DNA of 64,000 nucleotides from an uncultured Acetobacteraceae bacterium (lineage in GTDB: Bacteria > Pseudomonadota > Alphaproteobacteria > Acetobacterales > Acetobacteraceae). The translations under genes and the position numbers were made by a program. The stretch's first letter is position 1. Each line of letters begins with the position of its first letter. Of this stretch, positions 54,404 to 63,979 are shown piece by piece. The DNA lies in assembly GCA_946476985.1 (NCBI GenBank), contig CAMKWS010000006.1:1-64000 (forward strand). Reading direction: 5' to 3'. Below the pieces are notes generated by a model, which was given only the letters and a program-made list of their open reading frames with translations, was not told where the DNA came from and did not search any database.

Positions 54404-56275
54404 ATGACGATCTCAGCCGATAATATGTATGATGTGATTGTTGTTGGAGGTGGCCATGCTGGGACAGAGGCCGCAGCTGCTGCGGCACGGTATGGTGCTA
54501 AAACACTTCTTCTCACCCATAAATTAGAAACAGTTGGGGCTATGTCCTGTAATCCTGCTATTGGTGGGATTGGTAAAGGGCATCTTGTGCGTGAGATTGA
54601 TGCCTTTGATGGCCTTATGGGTAAGGCAGCAGATCGTGCAGGGATCCATTTTAAGCTGTTAAACCGTTCTAAAGGTCCTGCGGTGCATGGGCCACGGGCA
54701 CAGGCTGATCGTTCTCTTTACCGTGCGGCGATACAAGACCTCTTAGCAAAGACACCGAACCTCACCATGTTAGCTGGTGCTGTGGGTGACCTCATTGTGG
54801 AGCAAGAGCGTGTTTGTGGTGTTGTGTGTGAAGATGGTCGCTTTTTTCATGCAAAGGCAGTTGTTTTAACAAGCGGTACCTTCTTGCGTGGGATGATTCA
54901 TACAGGTTCGGTTAGCCAGCCGGCCGGTCGTATTGGGGAAGACCCCGCGACCCGCCTTGGCGAACGGCTTGAGGCATTAGGGCTAAAAATGGGACGCCTG
55001 AAAACAGGCACTCCCCCACGCATTGCGCGCAATAGTATTGATTGGGAAGCACTCCCCGCAGATAAAGGGGATGAAGAACCAGAGGCCTTTAGTAGCTTAA
55101 CTGATGAGCTTCCTAATGAGCAGCTTGTATGCCGTATTACCCATACAACCCCGCAGACACATAAAATTATTGAAGATAATCTGCATCTTTCTGCGATGTA
55201 TGGTGGTGAGATTGTTGGCCGAGGGCCACGCTATTGCCCTTCGATTGAAGATAAAATTGTCCGTTTCGCAGGGCGGGATAGTCATCAAGTCTTTCTAGAG
55301 CCAGAGGCCCTACCGGGGAATCCTGGGGGGGATTTGGTGTATCCAAATGGGATCAGTACCTCCCTCCCCGCTCATGTGCAAGAAGCGATGATCGCTTCGA
55401 TGCCGGGGCTTGAGAATGCACGTATTGTTACACCCGGTTATGCCGTAGAGTATGATTATATCGACCCAAGAGAGCTGAGAACATCGCTTGAGCTTAGACG
55501 TTTGCCTGGATTGTATTTAGCTGGCCAGATTAATGGGACGACTGGTTATGAAGAAGCCGGTGCCCAAGGGCTTCTCGCCGGGTTGAATGCTGCAAGGGCA
55601 ACTGAGGGCAAAGAGCCCCTCACATTAGGGCGGGATGAATCCTACCTTGGTGTGTTGATTGATGATCTGACCCTACATGGCATCAGTGAGCCGTATCGGA
55701 TGTTCACCTCACGGGCGGAATATCGTCTTTTATTGCGGGCTGATAATGCAGATCTCAGACTGACACCAAAAGCGATTGAAGCCGGTTGTGTTGGTGAGGA
55801 ACGCCAAAAAGCATTCACACGTCTGCAAGATGATATTGCTCAGGCGATGAAAAAAGCACGCCAAGCTGACTTCCTCCCTCAACAGCTTAAGGAGCATGGG
55901 ATTGATGTCTCACAAGATGGGCGGCGGCGGAGCTTATTAGATATTCTTGCCACTCAAGCAGATGATGCCCAAATAGCAGCCCTTGCCCCTTGGTATGCAG
56001 CTTTACCTGTGCGTATTGCACGGCATGTTCAAACAGAAGCCCGTTATGGAGGGTATTTGCGTCGCCAAGAGCGTGAAATTCAGCAATTAAAGAGTGAAGC
56101 GAATTTACGCCTGCCAGATGACCTAGATTACAGCAAGATTGGTGGTCTTAGCCAAGAAATGCAGGAGCGCCTTACAGCTGCACAACCAAGTAATTTTGCT
56201 GCCGCTGGGCGTATAAGAGGGGTGACACCTGCAGCTCTTATTGCTCTACTTGCTCATGTAAGGAGCCGCTCATGA
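54404..56275 (+). CDS. mnmG: tRNA uridine-5-carboxymethylaminomethyl modification enzyme MnmG
   Basis: FAD protein acting with MnmE. 623 residues. N-terminal FAD motif [22 protein letters not shown], then [112 protein letters not shown]. Its stop overlaps the rsmG start by 4 bp (ATGA at 56272-56275). Confidence 0.97.
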   Translation: MTISADNMYDVIVVGGGHAGTEAAAAAARYGAKTLLLTHKLETVGAMSCNPAIGGIGKGHLVREIDAFDGLMGKAADRAGIHFKLLNRSKGPAVHGPRAQADRSLYRAAIQDLLAKTPNLTMLAGAVGDLIVEQERVCGVVCEDGRFFHAKAVVLTSGTFLRGMIHTGSVSQPAGRIGEDPATRLGERLEALGLKMGRLKTGTPPRIARNSIDWEALPADKGDEEPEAFSSLTDELPNEQLVCRITHTTPQTHKIIEDNLHLSAMYGGEIVGRGPRYCPSIEDKIVRFAGRDSHQVFLEPEALPGNPGGDLVYPNGISTSLPAHVQEAMIASMPGLENARIVTPGYAVEYDYIDPRELRTSLELRRLPGLYLAGQINGTTGYEEAGAQGLLAGLNAARATEGKEPLTLGRDESYLGVLIDDLTLHGISEPYRMFTSRAEYRLLLRADNADLRLTPKAIEAGCVGEERQKAFTRLQDDIAQAMKKARQADFLPQQLKEHGIDVSQDGRRRSLLDILATQADDAQIAALAPWYAALPVRIARHVQTEARYGGYLRRQEREIQQLKSEANLRLPDDLDYSKIGGLSQEMQERLTAAQPSNFAAAGRIRGVTPAALIALLAHVRSRS

Positions 56276-56850
56276 AGCATGTTTCACATGAAACAGATGA
56301 AAAATTGCAATATTTCGCAGCATTGTTAAAGCAGTGGAATGAGAAGATTAATCTAGTTAGCCCTAAGGATATTGCTCATTTATGGCCACGCCATATTGCT
56401 GATAGTATGCAGATTGTTCCGCATATTAAGGCGGGCGCTCATATAACAGATCTTGGCTCTGGTGGTGGGTTTCCTGGGCTGATTATCGCTATTGCAACGG
56501 GTAATCCTGTAACACTTATTGAGTCTGATCAGCGTAAATGTGCTTTCTTGCGTGAAGCTGGACGGCAATGCGGAGCACAGGTGAAGGTTATCGCAAAACG
56601 CATTGAGCAGGTAGATATTCCCCCTGCTGATATTATTACAGCCCGTGCCCTTGCTCCTTTAACAATTTTGCTTGAATGGGCGCGGCCCTTATTAAAGCCA
56701 GAAGGTGAATGTCTCTTTTTAAAGGGAAGAAAAACACCTGATGAGTTGACCACAGCCCACTCGGACTGGCACATGACATATGAAAGCATTCCCAGTCAGT
56801 CCGACCCTGATGGGTTCCTTCTTAAAGTCAGTGGTTTCAGACGTGTCTAA
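56272..56850 (+). CDS. rsmG: 16S rRNA (guanine527-N7)-methyltransferase
   Basis: SAM-dependent methyltransferase acting on G527 of 16S rRNA. 192 residues. Seen: [51 protein letters not shown] (SAM motif I), [46 protein letters not shown]. Its first codons (MKHVSHETD) also encode a parS palindrome. Coupled to mnmG; parA begins within or just after its end. Confidence 0.96.
   Translation: MKHVSHETDEKLQYFAALLKQWNEKINLVSPKDIAHLWPRHIADSMQIVPHIKAGAHITDLGSGGGFPGLIIAIATGNPVTLIESDQRKCAFLREAGRQCGAQVKVIAKRIEQVDIPPADIITARALAPLTILLEWARPLLKPEGECLFLKGRKTPDELTTAHSDWHMTYESIPSQSDPDGFLLKVSGFRRV
56280..56295 (+). promoter_or_regulatory. parS-like ParB-binding site inside rsmG
   Basis: TGTTTCACATGAAACA, a perfect palindrome one base away from TGTTTCACGTGAAACA and identical to the site at 42187-42202. 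It lies 1.36 kb upstream of the parB start, in the expected neighbourhood of parAB. Confidence 0.88.
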
Positions 56851-57634
56851 AACTGTCGCACATACTCCGCATATTATCGCTATTGCTAACCAAAAAGGTG
56901 GTGTTGGTAAAACAACAACCAGCCTTAATTTGGCAGCATCTCTTGCACGGTCTAAGCGTGTTTTGTTGATTGACCTAGACCCGCAGGGCAATGCTTCTAC
57001 AGGGTTGGGGTTAGATTATGCAGACCGTGGGCGTGGAACATACGGCGCCTTGTTGGAGGATGTTCGTCCAGAGAGCCTTATTCGGCCAAGTATGCACAAG
57101 AATCTCGACCTTATGCCTGCAACAAGTGATCTTGCTGGTGCTGAGCTTGAGATGATTGACCAAGAGCGTCGGGAATATCGTCTGCGGGATAGTATCCGTG
57201 AGCTTAAAGGCAAGTATGATATTATTCTCATAGACTGCCCGCCGAGCTTAGGTTTGCTGACATTGAATGCCTTGGTCATTACGCAGAGTGTGCTTGTTCC
57301 ACTACAATGTGAGTTTTTCGCTTTGGAAGGAATTAGCCAGCTTGTCAGAACAATTGAACGTGTAAGAACAGCCTTTAATGCAGACCTTCACTTAGAAGGC
57401 ATTGTGCTGACGATGTTTGACACACGTAATAACCTTTCCTCCCTTGTAGCAGAAGATGCACGTGGCTTTTTTGGGAAACAGGTTTTTAAAACGGTGATTC
57501 CGCGTAATATTCGCATCTCTGAAGCGCAAAGTTATGGTCAGCCCGTACTGGATTACGCACCAAGCTCTACCGGGGCGCAGGCTTATCTGGCATTAGGTAA
57601 AGAACTCCTAAAGCGGCTTAAAAAGAAGGGCTAA
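56843..57634 (+). CDS. parA: chromosome partitioning ATPase ParA
   Basis: Walker-type ATPase that moves ParB-parS complexes. Deviant Walker A KGGVGKTTTSLNLAASLA near the start, then VLLIDLDPQGNASTGLG, DIILIDCPPSLGLLTLNALV, VPLQCEFFALEGISQL. I place the start at GTG 56843 (VSKTVAHTP), giving 264 residues; no convincing RBS exists and an upstream in-frame ATG within rsmG (56780 or 56810) is possible. Followed by parB after 5 bp. Confidence 0.94.
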   Translation: MSKTVAHTPHIIAIANQKGGVGKTTTSLNLAASLARSKRVLLIDLDPQGNASTGLGLDYADRGRGTYGALLEDVRPESLIRPSMHKNLDLMPATSDLAGAELEMIDQERREYRLRDSIRELKGKYDIILIDCPPSLGLLTLNALVITQSVLVPLQCEFFALEGISQLVRTIERVRTAFNADLHLEGIVLTMFDTRNNLSSLVAEDARGFFGKQVFKTVIPRNIRISEAQSYGQPVLDYAPSSTGAQAYLALGKELLKRLKKKG

Positions 57635-57639
57635 GACTC

Positions 57640-58536
57640 ATGGCAAAAAAGGCATCGTCACAGAGATTAGGCCGCGGCTTAGCCGCTCTTTTAGGTGACC
57701 AAGCGCCTCAACTCGCACGTGCGGGCGCTGCTCCACAGCAGGGTGAAAATGTAGCAAATCAGCCGGGTATGTTGGCGGTGGATTTGCTTGCACCAAGTCC
57801 GTTTCAGCCTCGTCGGGCAATGAATAAAGATAGGCTAGAAGAACTTGCTGATTCTATTCGTTCTCGTGGGGTTATTCAGCCAATACTTGTGCGTCCTAAT
57901 CCGGAGAAATCTGGATATTATCAGATTATTGCTGGTGAGCGCCGCTGGCGAGCCTCTCAAATGGCTGGCTTACATGAAGTGCCTGTGTATATTCGCCAGC
58001 TGGATGATACAGATGCCATGGCCGCGGCTATGGTTGAGAATCTCCAGCGTTCAGACCTTAACCCTGTTGAAGAAGCACTCGGATTACAGCGTTTGGTGCA
58101 GGATTATAGCCTGACACAAGAGGAGCTTGCAGGCGCAGTTGGTAAATCACGTTCACATATTACAAACACAATTCGTTTGTTGAATTTACCAGCCACTGTA
58201 TTGGATTGCTTGCGTGAAGGTGGTTTGAGTGCAGGACATGCTCGTGCGTTGTTAGGGCATCCAGACCCTGCTTTGGGAATGAAAGTTGTTCTCGAAAAAG
58301 GGCTGAATGTTCGCCAAACGGAGGATATGGTCGCACGCTTAAACAAAGCGGGTGATGATATTTCTAAGAAAGAAAACAGAGCCCCTGCCCCCGAAATTAC
58401 ACGTTTGGAAGAAGATCTCTCAACTCATTTGGGGTTGAAGACGCAAATACGTTTTAATGGCAAAAGCGGCTCACTTAAAATTAACTATTCATCGCTAGAA
58501 CAGTTCGAGGAACTTATGGAGCGGTTAAAGCGATAA
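57640..58536 (+). CDS. parB: chromosome partitioning protein ParB
   Basis: CTPase/DNA-binding clamp loading at parS. 298 residues. N-terminus SQRLGRGLAALLGD, then the conserved ParB N domain VDLLAPSPFQPRRAMNKDRLEELADSIRSRGVIQPILVRP, YYQIIAGERRWRASQMAGL, AMVENLQRSDLNPVEEALGLQRLV, the helix-turn-helix TQEELAGAVGKSRSHITNTIRLLNLP, and a dimerisation C-terminus. The four parS-like palindromes in this window are its probable sites. Confidence 0.96.
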   Translation: MAKKASSQRLGRGLAALLGDQAPQLARAGAAPQQGENVANQPGMLAVDLLAPSPFQPRRAMNKDRLEELADSIRSRGVIQPILVRPNPEKSGYYQIIAGERRWRASQMAGLHEVPVYIRQLDDTDAMAAAMVENLQRSDLNPVEEALGLQRLVQDYSLTQEELAGAVGKSRSHITNTIRLLNLPATVLDCLREGGLSAGHARALLGHPDPALGMKVVLEKGLNVRQTEDMVARLNKAGDDISKKENRAPAPEITRLEEDLSTHLGLKTQIRFNGKSGSLKINYSSLEQFEELMERLKR

Positions 58537-58628
58537 AGAAAATCGCGTTACAGGCAAAAAAAAAGCATAAAAGTTGTTGCTTGAGAGTAAGGAGCCTGTT
58601 AGATAAACGCTCGTTGATAACCGGCCGT

Positions 58629-58704
<76 letters not shown>

Positions 58705-58793
58705 CGGTCTGGTAAGCCCCCCTTACGGTATCTGTCATGGCTTCTTCAGGGGAGGAGGCATTTGGCCGTTTATCGTTCTTTGAGGGGAAGAAA

Positions 58794-59144
58794 ATGTTTC
58801 CTTTTCTTTTAAAAACAGGTCTCGCAGGCTTTCTTATAGCCGCTGCATCAACATGTGCGAAGAGATATCCTGGTTTTGGTGCGCTTATAGCCTCCCTCCC
58901 TCTTGTCTCCATATTGGGTATGATTTTTCTGTGGTGGGATAAGCCTGATAAAACAAATATGGCGGCTCATAGTGAGGCAACCTTTTGGTATGTTCTGCCA
59001 TCACTTCCTATGTTTTTGATAATGCCTGTTCTACTTCGCCGAGGATGCCCTTTTTGGGTAAGTCTTGTTATAGGCTGTGGTGTGACCATTATATTATATA
59101 CGGGTGTCGTATGGGCTGGGCGTCGTTACGGCTTGCCGTTATAG
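58794..59144 (+). CDS. DUF3147 family membrane protein
   Basis: The ATG at 58794 (MFPFLLKTGLAGFLI) follows AGGGGAAGAAA and is preferred to that at 58737, which would begin in a poorly conserved stretch. 116 residues, four hydrophobic segments (LLKTGLAGFLIAAASTCA, GALIASLPLVSILGMIFLWW, FWYVLPSLPMFLIMPVLL, FWVSLVIGCGVTIILYTGVVWA). The pattern fits DUF3147, function unknown. Single gene after tRNA-Lys. Confidence 0.8.
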   Translation: MFPFLLKTGLAGFLIAAASTCAKRYPGFGALIASLPLVSILGMIFLWWDKPDKTNMAAHSEATFWYVLPSLPMFLIMPVLLRRGCPFWVSLVIGCGVTIILYTGVVWAGRRYGLPL

Positions 59145-59219
59145 GTAGAACAAGCTTATCTGCTTATATTAAGTGGTATAGCTTTTAATAGGAAATGGCC
59201 TAAAGATAGTGAGAGTGCC

Positions 59220-60650
59220 ATGCGTGTGAACGAGTTCATGCCCCAGCCAATTGAGGGGCGAAAACAGCCAGTTATTGCTCTTGTTGGGTGTGATGGGAGT
59301 GGGAAATCAACAGTCGGCGCGGCATTAAAAGCTATGCTGGATGAGGATCGCCCAACGGCGTTTTGTCATCTTGGTAAGCAGGCAGGTAATTTAGAACGTA
59401 CATTAGCCCCCTTCCCTATTATTGGGTCATTTGTCACCAAAAAGGCAAGTAAGGAAAATAAACGCACGCAGTCTGGCAAAAAGGCAGGTGTTCTTGCGGC
59501 TGTATCAGGTTTTGTTTTGTCTATGCGGCGTGTGGTGCGCTTTCGCGCTATGAGGAAGAAACATGGGCGAGGTATGGCGATTTTAACGGATCGTTATCCC
59601 CAAAATGTTGTTCCTGGTCCTATGGATGGCCCCACGCTTGCTAATCTAAACCGCGATGGCTTTTTTATAAGGTTTTTTAGCCGGTTAGAGAGGCGCATTT
59701 ATGCCCGTATGGCAAGCTTTAAGCCAGATCTCGTTATACGGTTGAATGTTGATCTAGAGACAGCATTGCAGCGCAAGCCAGACCATGTGCCTTTTAAGTT
59801 GGCACGTAAAATAGAAGATCTTACCAAGTTGGAGTTTGCAGGGGCTCCAATTGTGGATTTAAGCGCAACAGACCCATTAGAGATGGTGATTGCTCAAGCG
59901 CAGGAGGCGGCAACAAAAGTTATGGCTTTGTACCCTCAAGAGATTGAAGATAAGTGTGCAATTCCACAAAGAGCAGGCATACTTGTATCAATTGTTGGGT
60001 GTGACGGATCTGGAAAGTCTAGCTTGAGTCAGGACCTCGTAAAAAGATTTTCAGAGGTTCGTAAGACGAGTTATGGCTATTTAGGGCTTGGTTCTGGTGA
60101 TCTTGGCAGACGTATTGGTACATTGCCGCTCATTGGCCCAGCGTTGGAAAGAAAGCTTACAAGCAAAGCAAAAAAAACGCGTACAAAGGGAGAGAAAATT
60201 CCTGGTGTAGTGACGGCGTTTGTTGTTTTTGTGTTTTCTCTTATTCGGTTGAAGCGTTTTAACCGTGTAAAAAAAGAAGTCGAGCGTGGTGTTCTGGTTA
60301 TAACAGACCGGTATCCGCAAGCTGAGATCCCGGGCCAATGTGATGGTCCTGGGCTTTCTGCTGCGCATAGTAATAATCCATTTATTAAATTTATGGCGCA
60401 TATAGAGCGGAAGATTTATAGGAAGATTGCTAATTTCAAGCCTGATCTTATTGTTCGGCTGGATGTAGATGCTGAGACAGCTCATAGCCGTAAGCCTGAT
60501 CATGATTTAGAAGCAATGCGTCTAAAAGCTGACATTATGCCGAAACTGACATTTAATAATGCGCATATTGAGGTTGTAGATGCACGACAGTCTTATGCGG
60601 CTGTGCGAGAGCAGGTTCTGGAGATTCTAAAGGTGCATAACCTGCCGTAA
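59220..60650 (+). CDS. tandem thymidylate kinase-like P-loop protein
   Basis: 476 residues made of two homologous halves. The first has VIALVGCDGSGKSTVGAAL (Walker A at residues 23-31), LTDRYPQNVVPGPMDGP and SFKPDLVIRLNVDLETALQRKPDH; the second has LVSIVGCDGSGKSSLSQDL (residues about 260-268), VITDRYPQAEIPGQCDGP and NFKPDLIVRLDVDAETAHSRKPDHD. Both resemble the NMP/thymidylate kinase fold but lack standard TMK length (~210) as single units; here they are joined. This type is often found with polysaccharide genes and may phosphorylate a sugar or lipid; function unknown. A hairpin follows. Confidence 0.78.
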   Translation: MRVNEFMPQPIEGRKQPVIALVGCDGSGKSTVGAALKAMLDEDRPTAFCHLGKQAGNLERTLAPFPIIGSFVTKKASKENKRTQSGKKAGVLAAVSGFVLSMRRVVRFRAMRKKHGRGMAILTDRYPQNVVPGPMDGPTLANLNRDGFFIRFFSRLERRIYARMASFKPDLVIRLNVDLETALQRKPDHVPFKLARKIEDLTKLEFAGAPIVDLSATDPLEMVIAQAQEAATKVMALYPQEIEDKCAIPQRAGILVSIVGCDGSGKSSLSQDLVKRFSEVRKTSYGYLGLGSGDLGRRIGTLPLIGPALERKLTSKAKKTRTKGEKIPGVVTAFVVFVFSLIRLKRFNRVKKEVERGVLVITDRYPQAEIPGQCDGPGLSAAHSNNPFIKFMAHIERKIYRKIANFKPDLIVRLDVDAETAHSRKPDHDLEAMRLKADIMPKLTFNNAHIEVVDARQSYAAVREQVLEILKVHNLP

Positions 60651-60676
60651 CTTCCCCCCTACTCCGGTCATTTATT

Positions 60677-60717
60677 CATAAAAGAGTACTGGGTGTTATG
60701 CACAGTACTCTTTTATG
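60677..60717. terminator. terminator-like hairpin after tandem kinase
   Basis: Perfect 14-bp arms CATAAAAGAGTACT (60677-60690) and AGTACTCTTTTATG (60704-60717), 26 bp after the stop codon of the kinase and between convergent genes. Confidence 0.75.
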
Positions 60718-60752
60718 TAGAGCGCTTCTATACAGCTGAAGGTAATAACAGG

Positions 60753-61610
60753 TTACCCAATGCTGCGTGCTAGGAAAGATTTAATACGTTGAGGGATTTC
60801 ACGGGGAGATTGAAAGCGATCTTTACGGTAGTTTTGTGAGCCATTGAGTTTCTTCTCAATAAGGCCATCGTGATAGTCGCCCATCATGCCGTTAATTGTC
60901 GCAAGATATTCAGAGAGCTGGTTTAGTTCTTGTGAAGGTCGGATGGTACGTAATGTGTCATTAAAAGCAACGCGTCGGCTTATAATTTTTCTCATAACGT
61001 GGAATTCATGGCCTGTTGTAGCATCTAGTGTCTCAACAAGTCGTGCTAGGCGGGCATTTTCCTTTTTTTGATAGTTGTGAATTCCTTCAGCACTATCTTC
61101 TTTCCACGCAATAATTGGGGCTGCTGTTAGCCAGTAAACAAGCGGCGAAAGTGCTGCCCAAAGGATAAGCCCATTTGTAAAGGTTGCTCGACGATGATGG
61201 TTTTTAAAAGCATCCTGCATATTCCCCATAATGATAGTGACAATATGCAACATGAGCGGATAGCGATGACGACGTGTAAAGTTAGCACAAGCAAAGCGCA
61301 TATGTTTGAACTTCGCACGGGCATATTTAAAAGCGAGTTGTTCCTCTTTGGAGGCCTTACCAGAGAGAGCAATACGCATAATTAAACGGCGAAACGCAGG
61401 GCGATCAACGCCACGGTCTAGCAACTGCCAGCAGAGATTATAACCTTGGCGAATCTCATCTTTCCCACAGAGAGGTAAAACATCCTCTGGCAAGGGGGTG
61501 TTGGGATGAGGAACATCGTCAAGGAGAACATGCTCAAAGACGGTGTCCAATGCCTCTTGGGGAAAGAGGGGTTTATTACGAACTGAGGGAGAAAAAGGAC
61601 AAAGAGGCAT
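60753..61610 (-). CDS. hypothetical protein in a polysaccharide-type cluster
   Basis: 285 residues; I do not recognise a family. One hydrophobic segment at about residues 145-170 (TNGLILWAALSPLVYWLTAAPIIAW) suggests a membrane anchor; the rest is mainly helical and basic (FKYARAKFKHMRFACANFTRRHRYPLMLHIVTIIMGNM, VETLDATTGHEFHVMRKIISRR). No signal peptide. The gene lies 47 bp after a flippase gene in the same direction, and so may belong to the same transcript. Confidence 0.6.
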   Translation of the reverse strand: MPLCPFSPSVRNKPLFPQEALDTVFEHVLLDDVPHPNTPLPEDVLPLCGKDEIRQGYNLCWQLLDRGVDRPAFRRLIMRIALSGKASKEEQLAFKYARAKFKHMRFACANFTRRHRYPLMLHIVTIIMGNMQDAFKNHHRRATFTNGLILWAALSPLVYWLTAAPIIAWKEDSAEGIHNYQKKENARLARLVETLDATTGHEFHVMRKIISRRVAFNDTLRTIRPSQELNQLSEYLATINGMMGDYHDGLIEKKLNGSQNYRKDRFQSPREIPQRIKSFLARSIG

Positions 61611-61657
61611 AAGATGTCTTTTAGAAGAGCAGATAAAAGCGGTTGAAGCGTGGTGGG

Positions 61658-62992
61658 TTAGTTTGTTTCACGCTCATGAGGGAGAATGATGCTGTGACGT
61701 CGGAAATAAGTGATGCCCGTCATAGCAAAGGTAATGAGCGTAACGAGGAAAATTCCTAGGGCATAAGCTAGGCCAGCTCCATTTAAGCCGTAATGGTGGC
61801 TCATATATATCAGAAGTGGGATATAGAAGATGACAGCAATTAATTGAGCAACCATGATGTAATGTGAGCGTCCCGCTGTGTAGAGAACCCCTTCCATTGG
61901 TAAGCCAGCCATAAAGAAGATTAAAGATGGTGACATCCACATCATCAATGTTGCTGCGCTGCCATAGCGATGCCCAAACATGCTAATAGCGGGTTTCCCA
62001 CCGATATATACGACCAACATCGCAACAAGCCCCAAAGCGGCTGAGAGAAGACTGGTTCTTACAGCAAGTTTCCATGGGGCTGGGGTGCGAGGGTTCATAC
62101 GGACAACTTCGGGGTAATAGCTCTTTTCCAGAAGCTTCGCTGGGCGCTGAACTGCATCCATAAATTCCATAGCAAGGGAATAAAGCCCTGCGGAAGATGT
62201 GCTGACAAGCTTACCAACAAGAAGTTTACTGACGGGTTCCCATACGGTTTCTAAGATGGTTGTGATGCTGGCTGTCCATATAAAGCCCCATAGCCCTTTG
62301 GGCATCCTACGAGATGCAGCGATCAGGCTTGGCCTGAGAGCAGAGAGCAAATCATGGCGTTTAAGCTCTAGAATGGCACCGCTCCAAATATATATTTGGC
62401 CAACGAGAGCGGCAAAATACCACGCAACAACAAAGCCTGTAAGCCCAGCGCCAGTTATCCATGCAATAAGGCAGAGAATGGCCCGAATAATCGGGCTTAC
62501 CATTTGCTGTCGCGAGACAATATCTATGCGGTCAAAAAGGCGTAAAATACCATATGCGCTAGAGCTACCTATACCAGGGATAAGCGTACAATAAAGTAGA
62601 ACAAGGGTTTCGTGTCGGTTGTGAATACCGATCTTCTCGCCCAGAAAGATAAGAGCGAGCATTCCTCCGACCATAGAGAGGGTACCGGCACATAAGTCTA
62701 AGCCAAGTGCGAGGCGGATACTGGTTTTAACAGTCTCTCTTTCCCCTTTTTGCCAAGGGATAGAGCCGTAATGAAGGACAATCTGCCAGCTTTGGAACTG
62801 CCCAATGGCAGCGATTGTTTCAATATATGACGTAATAAGAGTTAGAACGCCAAAATCATGAGGGTGGAGTGCACGGCCCGTGCTGACAAGCGCAATAAGC
62901 CCAATAACAGCACCAATAAGCTTTGTAGAACCGAGCTTGCCCGCATTTTTAAGAACAATGCGGAAGAGATCATCACCAAACCAACCCTTCAT
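61658..62992 (-). CDS. polysaccharide flippase (Wzx/MOP family)
   Basis: 444 residues with 11-12 hydrophobic segments, MOP superfamily lipid-linked oligosaccharide flippase. Seen: IVLKNAGKLGSTKLIGAVIGLIALVSTGRALHPHDFGVLTLITSYIE at the N-terminus (typical KNAG...GR...FG pattern), KLVSTSSAGLYSLAMEFMDAVQRPAKLLEKSYYPEVVRM and the last helices IPLLIYMSHHYGLNGAGLAYALGIFLVTLITFAMTGITYF. The start overlaps the end of the phosphatase gene by one base (62992). Likely exports a glycan unit. Confidence 0.85.
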   Translation of the reverse strand: MKGWFGDDLFRIVLKNAGKLGSTKLIGAVIGLIALVSTGRALHPHDFGVLTLITSYIETIAAIGQFQSWQIVLHYGSIPWQKGERETVKTSIRLALGLDLCAGTLSMVGGMLALIFLGEKIGIHNRHETLVLLYCTLIPGIGSSSAYGILRLFDRIDIVSRQQMVSPIIRAILCLIAWITGAGLTGFVVAWYFAALVGQIYIWSGAILELKRHDLLSALRPSLIAASRRMPKGLWGFIWTASITTILETVWEPVSKLLVGKLVSTSSAGLYSLAMEFMDAVQRPAKLLEKSYYPEVVRMNPRTPAPWKLAVRTSLLSAALGLVAMLVVYIGGKPAISMFGHRYGSAATLMMWMSPSLIFFMAGLPMEGVLYTAGRSHYIMVAQLIAVIFYIPLLIYMSHHYGLNGAGLAYALGIFLVTLITFAMTGITYFRRHSIILPHERETN

Positions 62993-63684
62993 TATGCCTG
63001 CCCACCAAAGGCTGGAAGTTCATTCACAGCGATAACACGCCATTGTTGTGAAATATGCTCAATAATGGTGAGGGAGAGATTTTGGATTGTAAAACGCAAG
63101 GCTGTATCTTCTGAGATGTTGAGGCAATGAGCTAATGCCATACGGATAGCACCGCCATGGCTGAGAATGACCATATCATTGCCTTCTTTTTTCTGAGCGA
63201 GACTGTCTAGCGCAGCACCAACGCGTATGCGGACATCGGTCATACTTTCGCCTTTTGGAGGGCGTTCGTCTGCGGCAATGGACCAAAAAGGTGGGGTTGG
63301 TTTTTTTATAAGAGTGGGAAATATATCATGAGGTGTCCCATTCCATTCTCCCATAGATTGCTCAATAAATGAGGGCTCTGTGGTGAGAGGCGCGGTAAAT
63401 GTGCCTTCGTTGCGAATAGCATGACCTGTATCCCGAGCCCGTTTGAGAGGGGATGTCAGCCAAAGAGCATTGTCAGGGATACGGTGTGCGAGGTGACGGT
63501 AGGCTGTGCGTTGACTAGCTAAATGTGTAGGGCACAGGCCGACATCTAAACTGCCGTACATGGTTTGACGTGCAGCTTTATTAACAATGCCATGACGAAC
63601 CAACCAAAAGCGTGTTACGCCTTCAGGGAGTTCTGGTCCATCCAGAAAATATGCCTGTGGGTCTGGCATGGCAGGGTGTGGCAC
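62992..63684 (-). CDS. histidine phosphatase family protein
   Basis: 230 residues. RHG motif WLVRHGIVNK (N-terminus), then LTSPLKRARDTGHAI with Arg, SFIEQSMGEWNG, and VILSHGGAIRMALAHCL with the second catalytic His. Phosphoglycerate mutase-like fold; substrates range from sugar phosphates to cobalamin precursors. The gene shares one base with the flippase start, suggesting co-transcription and a glycan-precursor role, but this is inference. Confidence 0.87.
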   Translation of the reverse strand: MPHPAMPDPQAYFLDGPELPEGVTRFWLVRHGIVNKAARQTMYGSLDVGLCPTHLASQRTAYRHLAHRIPDNALWLTSPLKRARDTGHAIRNEGTFTAPLTTEPSFIEQSMGEWNGTPHDIFPTLIKKPTPPFWSIAADERPPKGESMTDVRIRVGAALDSLAQKKEGNDMVILSHGGAIRMALAHCLNISEDTALRFTIQNLSLTIIEHISQQWRVIAVNELPAFGGQA

Positions 63685-63979
63685 GAAGAACCTCGTTCAC
63701 GGTAGATAGGTAAAAGGCAAACGGTCCTGAGATAGGACAGATGGCACTACGACCATAATCTCATGATATGGGCGCATAGCGGGGAATGACGCGTCTCTCA
63801 AGCAGAACTTTCATAAATTAGTGAATTGTCATTATTTAGAAAGTATGACAGGCCCCTTATAAGAGAGTGCATAGGAAAGGCAAAGCCGTCACAAATAGGG
63901 GATAAACGGGCCTTATTAGGCAAACCTTTATGGTAACCTTCATGGCCTTTTAGGGTATTGTGCACGGGAGAAAAATACA
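63685..63979. other. intergenic region upstream of the phosphatase
   Basis: About 295 bp with no gene I can support. GTCCT/AGGAC at about 63732-63746 is a small hairpin. Two divergent promoters are expected if a gene begins at the right edge. Confidence 0.35.
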
